A stretch of DNA of 64,000 nucleotides, from assembly GCA_037447655.1 (NCBI GenBank), contig JBBHKE010003074.1:1-64000 (forward strand), given 5' to 3'. Shown in pieces: positions 51,085 to 62,261 of the stretch. The notes under the pieces are model-generated. The model did not search any database, was not told the DNA's origin, and worked only from the letters and a program-made list of their open reading frames with translations. This DNA comes from Zygnema cylindricum (lineage: Eukaryota; Streptophyta; Zygnematophyceae; Zygnematales; Zygnemataceae). Every line of letters begins with the position of its first letter. Positions within the stretch are counted from its first letter, which is position 1. A program made the position numbers and the translations under genes.

Positions 51085-51725
51085 TTGCTTTCTAAATCTA
51101 TGTCATCGAAAAGCAACTGGAAGTGATAAAGAAATTTAGCTTCTCTCCAATATTGTGAAAGTGAAAGCTCGGTTTTTATGGATCAAATGAAGAGGGAGGG
51201 CTTGGTAGAGGGAAATGTAGCTCACACGTGTGCTGTCATGAGTCTCAAGGATGTGATTGGTCTGATGGCCTGCTCTCTGCCCTTCTTTTGGGAAGGTCTG
51301 GTAGCTAAAAAAGATTTCGATGACAGTAGATCCCTCATGGAGATATAATGCCGTTATTATTCGCTTGAAAATGTGTATGATGGGGAAGTGACGATGAGGT
51401 ATGTCAGCAATGCTGACAAGTTTATGAGATTACGTGTCAATGTGGTGTGTTGTCAGGTTGAGGAAAGTTATGGCATAGATGCTAGCTTGCAAGAGGAGAA
51501 ATCTGAGGTTCAAAAGGGAGATGGGGGACCAAGCTCGGAGGCTTCGTATATCAGAGCCTAGGATGAGGGAGAAGAAGAGTCAATGGAGTTGTTGCTAGAT
51601 TTGCTAGATATGTTATAGCCATCCGAGGAATCAGGCAAAGAGGGTATTGAAAAGAAAGATTCATGTGAAAGTTCAAAAGTGCAAGTATTCGACTTCGAGG
51701 AAGACAACAAACCGTTTTTTTGAGT
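51085..51725 (+). pseudogene. Unidentified decayed coding sequence
   Basis: One reading frame can be followed for about 210 codons with only a handful of stops: MDQMKREGLVEGNVAHTCAV from 51178, SLKDVIGLMACSLPFFWEGL, a stop, MRYVSNADKFMRLRVNVVCC (51406-51465), EEKSEVQKGDGG, then an acidic, Ser-rich tail (EEESMELLLDLLDML, FDFEEDNKPFF). The long single-frame continuity suggests a former gene or element protein. I recognise no domain. Neighbouring sequence gives no context. Confidence 0.4.
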
Positions 51726-52594
51726 GAGCTAAAAGGATTTTTTTTGGCTCATATGTGAAAATGGAAAACTTCAACTTTATTATGTCGAAATAGAGGCAAT
51801 CCATGGTTCATTGTCATTATTGTACAGAGTTTTAACCGATCAATTTTGCCGAATTGGTGGAAACTCATTAGTAACAGGTGAGGTAAATACGAAATAAGTA
51901 GTTATCCGCATTGGAGGGCTCATTAATATTTTGATATTTTCATTGACAAACACTTGCTCATGTTTGGCGGCTGACTTGAGTGAAGACGGAAGTAGTTTCA
52001 TGATATTGAAATGCAACAAAAGATTGTAAAACAAATTGGAGGTTTTTCCAAATGAGAATGTTATACTTAAAGAACTTGCATAAAATAAATAAGGTTGCGT
52101 CCGATCAAAGTTGTGAATCGGAGGTCCGCAGAATCGGCATTTTATCGGTTCGGCTGGTATTTTGGATCCACGTTGGTGATTGGCGATTTTTGTTCGCAGC
52201 GCAACTGTACACCGAGTACCGCTAATAGTGTTAATATCTTTTTCACCACTTTAAACATATTATCTCCGTACACAACTGACGGATTGTTAATTTGACGGTT
52301 GCGATTAAAAGGTAAGAATCTCAACTTCCAATTGGCAGTCTCAAATTGAAAATTGGACAAGTGTCTACGGATAAAAAATGTTTTAGTGGCGAAAAAATTA
52401 GGGAATTGCTAATCATAGATACGATTTTTGTTGCGCGCAGGTAGTTGTCAGAAATTGTACATTTGAAGTATAGTTTCGTACAAGCTACATACCTTTAAGT
52501 TTAGATTTGACGGTCAATCAGTCGAACAACTTTGACTGGCGAAATATTGTAACGGGGGTTAAAAAACTGTCGCGCTTGCGAACGTCGACCATAC
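51726..52594. other. Unassigned stretch
   Basis: No supported feature; short open frames on both strands lack motifs. Confidence 0.3.
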
Positions 52595-53054
52595 TGTAAC
52601 AAAACTAAGGCAGCCACCTATAAATAAAATGGCTGCGCGTAGGTAGTTACTCACTTCATGTAAGCTCCAATGTGAAAACACACACCGACAATGTGAATCA
52701 ATGCACACACCGACAATGTCAATCAATGTGAAGTACTAATTCAATGTAAGAATGTTGATTTGTAAACAGTGTGGTTTCATTTGGTCGCGACGCTCATTTT
52801 AGTTTCATTATTATTTATACGGCGGTACGCTTTTTTATTTTGTACGAAGTTTTTTTCGTTTCGTGCGAGTTTATACATGTTGTACGTCGTCCTTTAATTC
52901 GTGTCCAAGTTCAGCGTAACAGTTTGCGATTAGATTCCATTTTTGTGGGTAAGTCAAATGTCGATGTGTGCTTTCACAGTGGAGCTCACGTGAAGTGAGT
53001 AACTACCTACGCGCAACCATTTTATTTATATGTGGCTGCCTTGGTTTTGTTACA
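52595..53054. mobile_element. Foldback element, 460 bp with 83-bp terminal inverted repeats
   Basis: Left arm 52595-52677 (TGTAACAAAACTAAGGCAGC..) and right arm 52972-53054 (complement begins TGTAACAAAACCAAGGCAGC..) pair almost completely. The centre has a 24-bp direct repeat (CACACCGACAATGTSAATCA type, about 52678-52728) and no coding capacity. It is a MITE or foldback transposon; a flanking duplication is not obvious (ATAC left, ATAA right). Confidence 0.85.
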
Positions 53055-53099
53055 ATAAACCTGCGCCGGCCGTGTGAATTGTTTTTTTTTCATGACGGT

Positions 53100-54225
53100 C
53101 TCTCAAGCCCGTGTGCGTTTCTGGCACACCTTTATATTGCAAAGGATTTCCGAGCCCTTTTGAACCGGTACGGTCCTCAAAGTATGGAGGAGTGAGTGCA
53201 CCCGGCCGGACAAAAACTTTTTATTTACCAAACTGAGCGGAACACACTTTATTTTGCGCCTAACGGTGGTCGGACGACAGAGTTATTTCGCTTCAAATAT
53301 TTCCATTATGTTACATGTGACCCGTTCCAACCTTTCCCTCTGGGCGGTACATTGTGGAACACCACGTAACTTTTGGGATAGACGTGTAGATTTTGTTGTT
53401 GGGTGTCATTAGGATGTTAGTTCAGGTCCACCAAACGGGCAGAACATTTATTACTCTGGGTCAAAGTTAGGCGTTTCACGTCAATTCAATACTTTGTGGC
53501 TTATGAGTGTATCATATGAGGACATTTGGCTTCCAATACATCCGGAACTAGCCGCCTAACTTTTTGCCCTAAGTGTAGTATAGCCTGTTTTGACTTATGT
53601 CCGTACAATAACAATCTCAGGCCGTTGATTGGCTTCTGGTATTGCTTTGACTGTGGCACTTGCGGTAGGACAAACTTTGCTGGTATAAGGCACTTGGGGC
53701 CGAAGGAGACATGTTACTTTTTCAGTACTGTCTCTTGAGAAAACCCCCCGAGAATTCAATCAATCTTTCTGTTGGAGAACTGTTGCATTGTGTTGTGGAC
53801 TCTATTGCCATCTTTGTTTTGGATTGTCTTTTGTGGAAATCGTAGCTCAGGTGGGTGGTTGGCACTATCCTCTCTTTGGGCGGTTTGGAATTTCGCTATT
53901 TTAAACTTAGAAGAGTATGGTTGGATCCGTACGGCGGAACCGAGGGTTGAGGGAGAATCATATCATTCTTCGGGGCAATTTGGAGAGGTTTCTTCTTCTA
54001 AGTTTTGTCTTCGTTGTACTCCGGGGTATGTGAGCTTGCTTCAACATTTTCATTGATTTCTATCTTATTTCTATTTTTTGGGGCAAGGTGATATTGTTAA
54101 TCTGAAAGAGCCGATATTTATTGTTTCTATATTTCTGCGTGGGAGTTATTTGCGCACTGTTTTAATAGTCTTTGGTTTCTGTCCGGAGTTTTTTGGGCCG
54201 GATCGGACGGCTAACATTCCCTTTC
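53100..54225 (+). repeat. Gypsy LTR copy A (distal module)
   Basis: Begins CTCAAGCCCGTGTGCG and follows the Gyp1 LTR from about 13070 to its end, including GGTATAAGGCACTTGGGGC (promoter, 53683) and GTTGGCACTATCC (53861). The proximal module is missing on the left. Confidence 0.8.
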
Positions 54226-55785
54226 CATCCTTTGGATAGTATCCAGGAGTTTAGCATTTATTGGGCTTCCGGCGGATAAGCACGAATTTGGGTGGGTACG
54301 GGGAACTTTTTCCTCTTTTCACTCGCTCCCTCACTATTACCCATGCATATCCACGGGGAAAGGAGAGACAGAGAAGGGCGTGGTCATGCATGCGAAACCG
54401 CATTAGCATTTGGGGTGGATTGCAGGTCTTCTGTGCACACCTTCTCGAACTTGCCCCCCCTAAACCTCTCGGTTTCCAGGACCCCAATGCACTCTATTTC
54501 TGGCGGTGGGCCTTCTCTTATGTTTCCCAGGCACGCTCGACAGCAACCAGGGTTTTTACCTTCGTTGTGATAAATTCCTTTTCCTTGAAGCTTAGTGGGT
54601 AGTGCTTCTGCCAAACAGTCGCTGTCTCATGTCAAGCTCGTGTGCTTTACCGGCACTTCTTTATCTCACCAAGGATTTGCGGGCCCTTTCTTCCCTGTAT
54701 GGTCATCAGAGCACGGAGGAAGGAGAGTACCTAGCCGGACAAGACTCCTCTATTTTCTAAACTGAGTGGAACGCACTTTATTTCGCGCCTAACGTAGGCT
54801 GGATGACAAAGTTATTCCGTCTCACAGATGGCGATTCCGTTACACGGGACCAGTTTACATCGGCCCTCGTGGGGGGTACATGGTGGATGGCCACGTAACT
54901 TTTCGGATTGTCATTTAGATTTTGCTGTTTGTTGTCAGTAGAACTTCAGTTCAGGTTCAGCTGACTTTTTTGTCCATTAATTACCCTAGGTCAAAGTCTG
55001 GTGTTCCCACACCAGTTCAGGAATTTTGGGAGTTTATTGGTTCCAATTGGGACTCTCTGTTCCGGATTTAGCCGGAGTTTGAAGTAAAACTTTTTTCCTT
55101 GAGTGTGGTACGGCCTTATTTGTCCTATGTCTGTTTGATAGCAATTGCTCCCCGCTCATTGGCTCCTTCCATTGCGTTGACCTTTTGGATCTGAAACTGG
55201 ACAAACTATGTTGTATAAGGCACATGGGGCCGAAGGAGACAGGTTGCTGTTTCAGTACTTTCTCCTGAGAAAAAAACCCTAGAAATTCCAACAAACTTTC
55301 TTTTGGAGAACTTTTGTTTTATGTGTGATTGTGACCCTATTGCCATCTTAATTTGCATTCGTCCTTTGTGAAAGTCGTAGTCCAGTTGGGTAGTTGGCAC
55401 TATCTATCTTGTTTGGGCAATTTGGGACTGGTGTTTGTTGGAAATCAGGAAGGGTCTTGCCGGTTTCGGGTTGCGCAAACCGAGGAGTTAAGGAGGCTTT
55501 ACTTGTTTCGGTGTCTTCGGGAGAGGTTTTGTCTCCTCTTGTTGTCAGCGTGACGTTTTGGGGGTATGTTGAGCTCCCTTGCTATCATTCCAAATATACC
55601 TTTATTCTCTATTTTCTAGGTCAAGGTGATATTGTTAATTCTAAGACAGCATATATTTATTTTATCATTTCATTATTCTGAGTGGAAGTATCTTTGTTCT
55701 CTCTTTCGTATTCCTTTTTGGGGCTTCGGTTGGTTTTCCTCCGGGGTCGATTACTAGAATCTTTTGTACCAGAATAGTGGATTTT
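54226..55785 (+). repeat. Gypsy LTR copy B (both modules)
   Basis: Proximal module (about 54270-54550) ending GGCACGCTCGAC, then about 85 bp not present in the Gyp1 LTR, then the distal module from ATGTCAAGCTCGTGTG (54638) with TGTATAAGGCACA (55212) and GTTGGCACTATC (55396). It is in tandem with copy A. Confidence 0.75.
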
Positions 55786-55789
55786 GTTA

Positions 55790-56072
55790 GAATCTTTGTC
55801 AGACTTTCAACAGAGAGTGACTAATCAGGACACCGGCTCAATGACCAAGGACCCAACCCCTTTCTTCGGCCAGGTGGGGAAAGGAAAGGGGAGGAGATAT
55901 CTTTTCGCCCTCCCCATGCACTCATCCCTATTTTGCATGCATGTCCATAGGAGGAATGCGGGCAACAGTGGGTATAATCATTATTATGGGAAGCATTCGC
56001 ATTTTGGGGGTTATTTGCAGGACTCCTATCGCGACAACTCCGGGGAGTGGGCGCTCCACCCATGTTTCTCAG
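55790..56072 (+). repeat. Gypsy LTR copy C (proximal module)
   Basis: GACCAAGGACCCAACCCC.. to GTTTCTCAGACACGCTC matches the proximal module. The sequence then switches to - strand Gyp2 RT. The matching distal module (copy D) lies on the other side of Gyp2. Confidence 0.7.
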
Positions 56073-56250
56073 ACACGCTCCACACTCATCTATCAAATCT
56101 ATCCGAAAAGGGGTCCCTTTGTATAGGCCAACTTCAGTATCCGACCATGAGAACACCTGCTTGTTCTCCTCTAACAATTTGGAGAGTCAAGCCTTTTATT
56201 GAGGATCCAGCTGCTCCTTTTGTTGTTCTTTGGTCTAAAATGGACCGTAG
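56073..56250 (-). pseudogene. Gyp2 RT N-terminus
   Basis: LEENKQVFSWSDTEVGLYKG, then TPFRIDLIDE, ending at the junction with LTR copy C. It aligns with KNKQVFSSSQTDVGVYKGTPF in Gyp1 and shows Gyp1 and Gyp2 to be one family. RT catalytic motifs lie beyond the truncation. Confidence 0.8.
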
Positions 56251-56261
56251 AAGCCACCCAA

Positions 56262-57586
56262 ACTATCATGCAAAAATTTAAGCAAAGCTAGGCCAATGAA
56301 CAATCATTTGAAATGCATCCTCCATTTAACATACATGCATACACAGAGGCAATCATTCATCCGCACAAGGCAGAGCAATCATCCGTACACAGAAGGAGCA
56401 AGCATGCCTACATATATGCATGAATAACAACTAGGGATACATGAAAATCACAAAAAACCCTAAGACAAATGCATAAATAATGCATAACAAACAAAACAAA
56501 TACATGTGCAATGCATGATAAACAAACATAAAATTATTACATATAAATAATAATAAATGAATGCATCACACATAAACAAAAGTATAATCAAATAATAAAT
56601 GTATCATTTAAATGCATGACCTAATCGACAACCCTAAATTACTACATCTTTGGTCCCTACTTTACTAACCACCATTGAAGATTAATTCCTAACAAAGCTC
56701 ATTCATATATATACACTTGTGAGCTGTCAACGAATCACTAAGTGTCAAAAATAACCAACATAAATTACGTTACTGTCATTAAGTTATATTTGACCATAAT
56801 AGCCTATTACTAAGAAATACATTAATCGTAACCGCACACCTGAAAGTCAAGCAATCGTAAGCGTACACTTGTCTGCAAATACGACACATGAAGACACACA
56901 AATTAAACTTTCGACACCCTCATTGATCACGTAAAATATACCTATTTTAATCAACACTAAATCATTAAATCTAATAAGACAAAACATTGATGTTTCAAAT
57001 ATTTACACCGATGCATCCACAAATCCGCGTCACAAGTGACAACTTGCTTAGTCACTTGTTGATAAGTCCACGCAGCAAGCCGATATCACATACGTACGGC
57101 CCACTTGATCATACATCCTCAAAATAGTGTGATCCATCAAAAAGCGGCGGACGCCGCCCGCCTTCGAAGTACAACACAATCCACTCATTGAAATAATACG
57201 GTACCATCAAAATCTTGTCCGTATCCAAAACCGCGTACTTCGTCATAAATGCCGCATGTCAAAATTGAAATATACTTATCCAAAAAGATTCTTTTGTACC
57301 ATCCCGTACTTTCCATAATTGTCGCCCGTCACATTAGGTTTTGTACGGCCGACGTACAATTTAAATATTTCAAACATTTCATTATCGGATCGTTTCGCGA
57401 TCCGCGTCTATTTCCCAGAGCATTCCACACCACTCAATTTGTTCCCCACGTCACTTTAATTTCACTCGTACACTTACTCCCCCAAACCGCAAATCTGTTC
57501 AAGCCTCCACAGTAATTCCAATAATTACGTGCGCACACAAATACGCACACGCATGTACGAAACTGAATCTTCCTAAAAACAACACC
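56262..57586 (+). mobile_element. SoloB: solo LTR nested in Gyp2
   Basis: About 1.3 kb of non-coding AT-rich sequence that splits the Gyp2 linker from RT. It ends CCTAAAAACAACA (57584), like the SoloA end, and shares the palindrome GGATCGTTTCGCGATCC (57387-57403) with SoloA and the neighbouring AATATTTC.AACATT block. CCCAA occurs at both edges (56257-56261 and 57587-57591) with two extra C on the right. The left terminus is decayed. Confidence 0.6.
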
Positions 57587-57589
57587 CCC

Positions 57590-58098
57590 AAGGTCCAATC
57601 CATCTTCCTGGATTCCACCGCTGGATCGCCCCAGCCAGAGATGTCAAATTCCAACCCTACCGGTGGATCTACTTCTCCCCCTCCTATTAGGACGCTGTTG
57701 TTAACAACTTCCGCTAAGCTATCCTCTTCGGAGCATTTGCTCCCCCCCATTACGGAAACCCTCGGATCTTGTGTGATGCTAGAAGGTGAAATTTTTGAGT
57801 TATTCCTCTACGCCTCTCTCCCCTCCTCAAGTTGCAATGTGGCCTGCATCGCAAACATTTTTGGAGCTTGAAGGTGCCTAGTCCTAGCCTCTGAGGACTG
57901 AAGAGTGGAAAATGCAAGAGGGGATATGGAGTTCAGATCCATACTCTGTCATATTAAGCTGCACCTCTAGAGGTCTGAAATACATGGTGCGGCCGTTGTT
58001 GCAGGTTGGAATTCCATAACTTGTTCTCTTTCTTCAATGTTTTGCGTTGTCCAGGCTTTAGCTGCGCTATCCTATATCATTCCTGGGGCTTCTTTCCT
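57590..58098 (-). pseudogene. Gyp2 linker between methyltransferase and RT
   Basis: Homologous to 4235-4446 of Gyp1: TQDPRVSVMGGSKCSEEDSLAEVVNNSVL and VGLEFDISGWGDPAVES. The part nearer the methyltransferase (58098-57800) is broken by stops. Not a domain I can name. Confidence 0.6.
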
Positions 58099-58883
58099 CT
58101 AAGCTTGGCTGTGTGGGAAAGAGACTAAGGTTGGAAGCGCTTGTCTTGGGGCTCCTGGTGTATTGCAACGAAAGAACGGGGACCATTCAGCTGTGGTCAC
58201 CGGAGTGGCCATTTGCCCCTTCCCGAGAATATGTTGGACTGTAATTTTGGGATCTCGAACCTGTTTGGCCAATAGTTGCTTGAGAATTGAGAGTGGGACC
58301 AGGTTGGTCCAATAAGCTCTTAATCTATGTGCCTTTGATCCCATTTGAGCTGTATCAAAAACTAGTGGTGCCCCCAAAATCTGCGTGATCTGATTCCAGC
58401 TATCGGCAACATGTTTTCTTTTGTCATGTGTTGGGTGGACATTTTCGAATACGTACCCCATTGGCGTCTCCTGGTTCTGCTGAATATCTAAGATCAACGG
58501 AATCATTTGGAAGAAAGTTCTACTCCGACTATCTTGGTGTCCCTTTCCCTGTCCTGCTAAGAAGTATCCTTGACAAGGCCAGCCAGCCATTACGAGATCC
58601 ACCCTCCCCAGACTTTCTAAATGAGACGTCATAATGTTGTCCACATTTTGGGGAGCTTCCAGTGAGAGTTGGAAATGGAGGATACGGGTAATTGTTGCAA
58701 ATACAGCTGGTGGAGCTGTTGCAAAGGGTGCTCACTGACATCCCGAGCTTCTGGTGCTATTTCTACTGTTGCATAGTCCTCCACCTGGTATCCTGCTTTT
58801 AGAACTGCTTTCTGATCGAAACTGATTCCATGAAATAGAGATAAAATTCGGAGTCCGGATTTGGGAATCATCAATGACACCAC
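58099..58883 (-). pseudogene. Gyp2 C5 cytosine DNA methyltransferase domain
   Basis: Motif I: LRILSLFHGISFDQKAVLKA, with VEIAPEARDVS (motif II-like acidic residue in EI) in 58883-58740. Then a frameshift, and 58644-58099 carries VDLVMAGWPCQGYFLAGQGK (motif IV with the catalytic Cys of P-C-Q), DSRSRTFFQMIPLILDI, GYVFENVHP (motif VI, E-N-V) and MGSKAHRLRAYWTNL (motif VIII, R-x-R, followed by Y-W-T-N). The order and the LF-G-I/YW-NL features fit the DNMT3/DRM-like group, which methylates cytosine C5 using S-adenosylmethionine. Motifs IX-X are less clear. Catalytic residues are retained; one frameshift inactivates it as it stands. Position: after the retropepsin, before RT, same strand. Confidence 0.85.
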
Positions 58884-59763
58884 ATGTCGGTTGAATCTCT
58901 TACCGTCGGTGGGGACATCCGAAGGTTCTGACCGAAGGTACGTTGTGCCTTCGGGTATAATCGCTGCAAATTTTTTTTACCTCCCGCCAAAGTTTTGCTA
59001 CCTGTAATAATCTTTCTTAGTATTCCTTTTCCCACCGCTTGGAAATTGGGAATTGCTAGATTGCCTCGGCTATATCTGCTGAGCTGGCAAAGAGATCTGC
59101 AGGAGTTGTTGTGGAATATACAAGGTAGCACCCAGACACCGGAACAACCGTCCTTCCCCTATTCCATAATGCAAAGGGAACCACCACCTTGGTCCCTTCA
59201 GGATATTCAAGTTCTCGAACAGTATACTTTTCCTTCCAAATGCTCAGCCCAATATTTAGCCGGGTCCACGTAGTTGTCCCCAACAGGGTTTCAAATTGCT
59301 TACCTTCCACCACCAAGAAGAGGAGTTGAATCCAGACTTGTTGGCCCACGTTATCAGAGAACTCGATTGTCATGGCTTTAATAATCCTGTGGACTGGTTG
59401 GCTTCTGATGCTAACCGTGCTCAAGCAAATGTCGCTTGGGCAAATATCCGACCAAAGTCCCTCGGGCATCTGTTACATAGCCGAAGTGGTTATCAGGTTA
59501 AGGAGTGCCCCTCTATCGACCACGGCGTCTTGATATCCTCCGTATCTGTTGAGTTTTCAGTATTTGGTTCCATTGAGGATGAGTGCCACTGTTAAAGCCT
59601 TGTTATACCTATCTACAATAAGGGTGTTTACTTTCGAGGACATAAAGACTGTCTCGGACAGGTGTGCCAGAGCAACTTTCTCTCTTTCCATATGCATCTC
59701 TTCCCCCAAGGCCTGAATGAGGATGTCTTCTGGCAGATTATGGGAGGAAGCAAGGGTTTTCAT
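58884..59763 (-). pseudogene. Gyp2 Gag C-terminus and retropepsin
   Basis: 59763-59557 reads EDILIQALGEEMHMEREKVA and DRYNKALTVALILNGTKY, the entry of a gypsy aspartic protease. After a stop it continues GGYQDAVVDRGALLNLITTS, where D-S-G-A is expected, so the active-site Ser is Arg (codons at 59506-59517). 59469-59056 follows with VWIQLLFLVVEGKQFETLLG and RLNIGLSIWKEKYTV, the flap and 'L-L-G' region, then RELEYPEGTKVVVPFALWNR. The frame ends in a linker (LRKIITGSKTLAGGKKN) leading to the methyltransferase. Confidence 0.7.
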
Positions 59764-59872
59764 ATGATGAGAGCGTATGGCATAAGATGTCGTACCAACA
59801 TCACGGCTGACTTAGAGGATGGGGGTGGAGTTCAGGCGGTGAAATTGGTATTTCCAGTTTTTCTTGCTCCTC

Positions 59873-60405
59873 CCCTGTCAAGCTCGTGTGCTTTACAAAC
59901 ACACCTTTATATCACCAAGGAATTCTTGACCCTTTCTCCCCTGTACTTTCATCAGAGTACGGAGGAAGGATTGTACCCAGCCGAATGTCATTCTTCTATT
60001 TTTATAAACTAAGCGGAACGCACTTTATTTCGCACCTAACGGAGGCCGAACGACCAAGTTATTCCGTCTTATAGATTACAATTCTGTAACATGGGACCAG
60101 TTTACACCAGTGGATTGCCACGTAAACTTTGGGATTGTTGTCTAGATTATGTTGTTAGCTGTCAATAGGAATTCAGTTCAGGTTCAGCTGACTTTTGGTC
60201 CATTAATTACCTCAGGTCAAAGTCTGGCACTTTTGTGTCGTTCTTAAGACTTTGTCTTATAGTAGTGGAACAAATAATAACTTCCGGCCGCGGATCTAGT
60301 CGCAGTCTGGTGCATAACCTTTGCCCTAAGCATAATACGGATTAATTTGTCCTCGGTCAGTTCGATTACACTTGCTTGCAGCTCATTGGGTTTGGGTTTG
60401 GGCAT
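59873..60405 (+). repeat. Gypsy LTR copy D (part of the distal module)
   Basis: CTGTCAAGCTCGTGTGC onward matches the distal module up to just before the promoter motif (GCTCATTGGGTTTGGG, about 60383). Together with copy C it looks like one LTR split by Gyp2. Confidence 0.72.
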
Positions 60406-60476
60406 TTGTGTCAACTTTATTGAGATGTAGAAAGCAGCTATTTGGTAGGATTCTTGGTAAGCTTTTGAGGTGAATT

Positions 60477-61326
60477 ATGTCTACTTCTATTACTACAGCT
60501 GCTGCTCCACCAGCTCCAGTGGTCGTAGAACAACAAGTTATGGGCCTGTCATCAAGAATTCCTATCTTCTCGGGGAAAAAATACGCTTATTGGGCGGATA
60601 TGGTGGAGACACACTTCAAAAATGTTAACCTTTTAGATATTTGGATGGTTCACTGGCAGAAATGGATCCCTCTTGGTCAAAGAAAAATTCGCAAGCTCGG
60701 TCCCTTTTGAAATTATGTATTTAAAAAGAATTGGCTATGTCACGGATAAAAATGAAAAAGGCGATCTATATCTGGAAATCTCTCAATGATGATTTTGAAA
60801 AGGCTAATGTTCATGAAGAACTATTTTTGGCTGGACGAATTTGGGAATACAAATACACGAGTGGCACAATGGCAGAATATTGTAACAAATTTCGAATACA
60901 AATAGATTCTCATGCTTGTGCAGATGGATCTTTTCCTCAGTTTCAGCAGACTGCTTTGCTAACGAGGTCTTCCTACTACTATGAAAGCAGTGTCTTATAG
61001 ACTGAAACAAAAAGATAAAGCTAGCTGGACACTACTGTTAGCTATTAATTTGATATTCGAAGAGGAAGCAGATTCTAAAATTCTTAATGGTGAAAAATAA
61101 GTAGAGGCATTTAGCACAAAATTTGACAAAAAATCTCAGTTTAATCAGCAGAGAAATCAGTTTAATCAGAATTATAATCATTTTAAACAATTTAATTAAA
61201 GAGGAAATAGGCAATTTTTTTAATGCTTGTTTTTATTGTAATGAAAAAGGTCATGGATATAAATTATGTCCTAAGCTTAAGAAAGCTAATGAAACAGGTA
61301 TGTACAAGCCTGGATGGCAACAGAGC
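60477..61326 (+). pseudogene. Cop8 Gag
   Basis: ATG at 60477, inside the LTR. MSTSITTAAAPPAPVVVEQQ, then VMGLSSRIPIFSGKKYAYWA runs through the primer site (AGTTATGGGCCTG, 60536-60548). 60731-61000 continues KKAIYIWKSLNDDFEKANVH and GTMAEYCNKFRIQIDSHAC. The zinc knuckle CFYCNEKGHGYKLC is near 61230-61270. Two or three frame breaks. The Gag N-terminus (V-M-G-x-x-S-R-x-P) is shared with CopN1, CopN2 and Cop7. Confidence 0.82.
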
Positions 61327-62261
61327 TGTTGAAAAGAAGTAATTAATATTCACTTTTTAATTTAGACTGTAGAGTGAAGAGAGAGAGAGAGAGAGAGAGT
61401 TACCATGGCTGTCGCCATAGTTAGAAAGAAACAGGCAGACAGGCATAGTTAGAAAGAAACAGGCAGACAGGCAGACAGATTAATAGATTGCCAAAATGTT
61501 ACCCTAAACCAGATTTCGACCTAGGTCTACGAAACACGATATAGACGTATGCCTTAACCATTATGGCGTGTACAACGAAATACGTATTTATTTCGTTATG
61601 TATATAAAGTGTTACGCAAAACGTCACTTTCATTAAAACATACCAAAATTGGCGAAACAACATCTATAGTCAAACGACGCTCGTGGACGCGAATCTAGCC
61701 GTGTAAAATACATGATCGGACAGACGTCGTCGCCCCCACCAAACTCGAATGAATATTTTGCGGCTTTCAAACATAACGGTGCGCTATTCCACATGGCGCA
61801 ACATCATTGGACACCGTAAAGGATGGGAGGAAGAACGATGACTCCGATTTTGACAAGTGTCAACCAGAAGGCCATGTTGTATAATGGCCGTACAAGAAGT
61901 ACAATCAGCCACTGTACCTTTTTGTACTATACACTCTCTTGATTGGCCGAAAGTAGAGTAGTAAGTAGTTGTGAGTAGGAGTTAAGGGACTTAGTGTGTA
62001 TGAGGCGTCTCTCTCCAGGTGACCTTTTGTATTTATATGCCATCTTTGGCTAGCCATAACTTACTGCTCAGGGGAGCAAATTCAGTGATTCTTTTTGCGT
62101 TTGGCTCAAGGGAGTCTTGTCCTCACAAGGGTTACGATGGTCTGAATATTTGTGTGCTTGGGCGGCACTTATTCAATGGGAAACTGAAAGGGTCAAATAT
62201 TATCCTAGAGGCTTTACATAGGCTGTTCATTCAGTGGGTTAATGGAGACCACAGAATTTCA
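61327..62261 (+). mobile_element. SoloC: solo LTR of the long-LTR copia group (935 bp)
   Basis: TGTTGAAAAGAAGTAATT..AGACCACAGAATTTCA, closest to the Cop7 LTR. (GA)n tract at about 61378-61400. tRNA-like module on the - strand at about 61498-61570 with A-box-like GCCATAATGGTTAAGGC and B-box-like GGTCGAAATC. GTAC cluster 61890-61930. Sits between Gag and protease of Cop8; flanking pentamers AGAGC and CAATA do not match, so the target duplication has decayed or there was a deletion. Confidence 0.82.

Larger units (their letters stand above)
56073..59872 (-). mobile_element. Gyp2: Ty3/gypsy fragment carrying a cytosine methyltransferase
   Basis: On the - strand: Gag-protease junction (59860-59560), protease (59560-59056), linker (59050-58890), C5 DNA methyltransferase (58883-58099), pre-RT linker (to 57590), a nested solo LTR (57586-56262), and the first part of RT (56250-56073). 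It lies between LTR copies C and D, whose ends are adjacent in an intact LTR. It is truncated at both ends and has no LTRs of its own attached. Confidence 0.85.

Noticed and set aside
55784-56281. 165-codon + strand ORF
   Set aside because: It runs from LTR sequence into the antisense of Gyp2 RT; a junction artefact.
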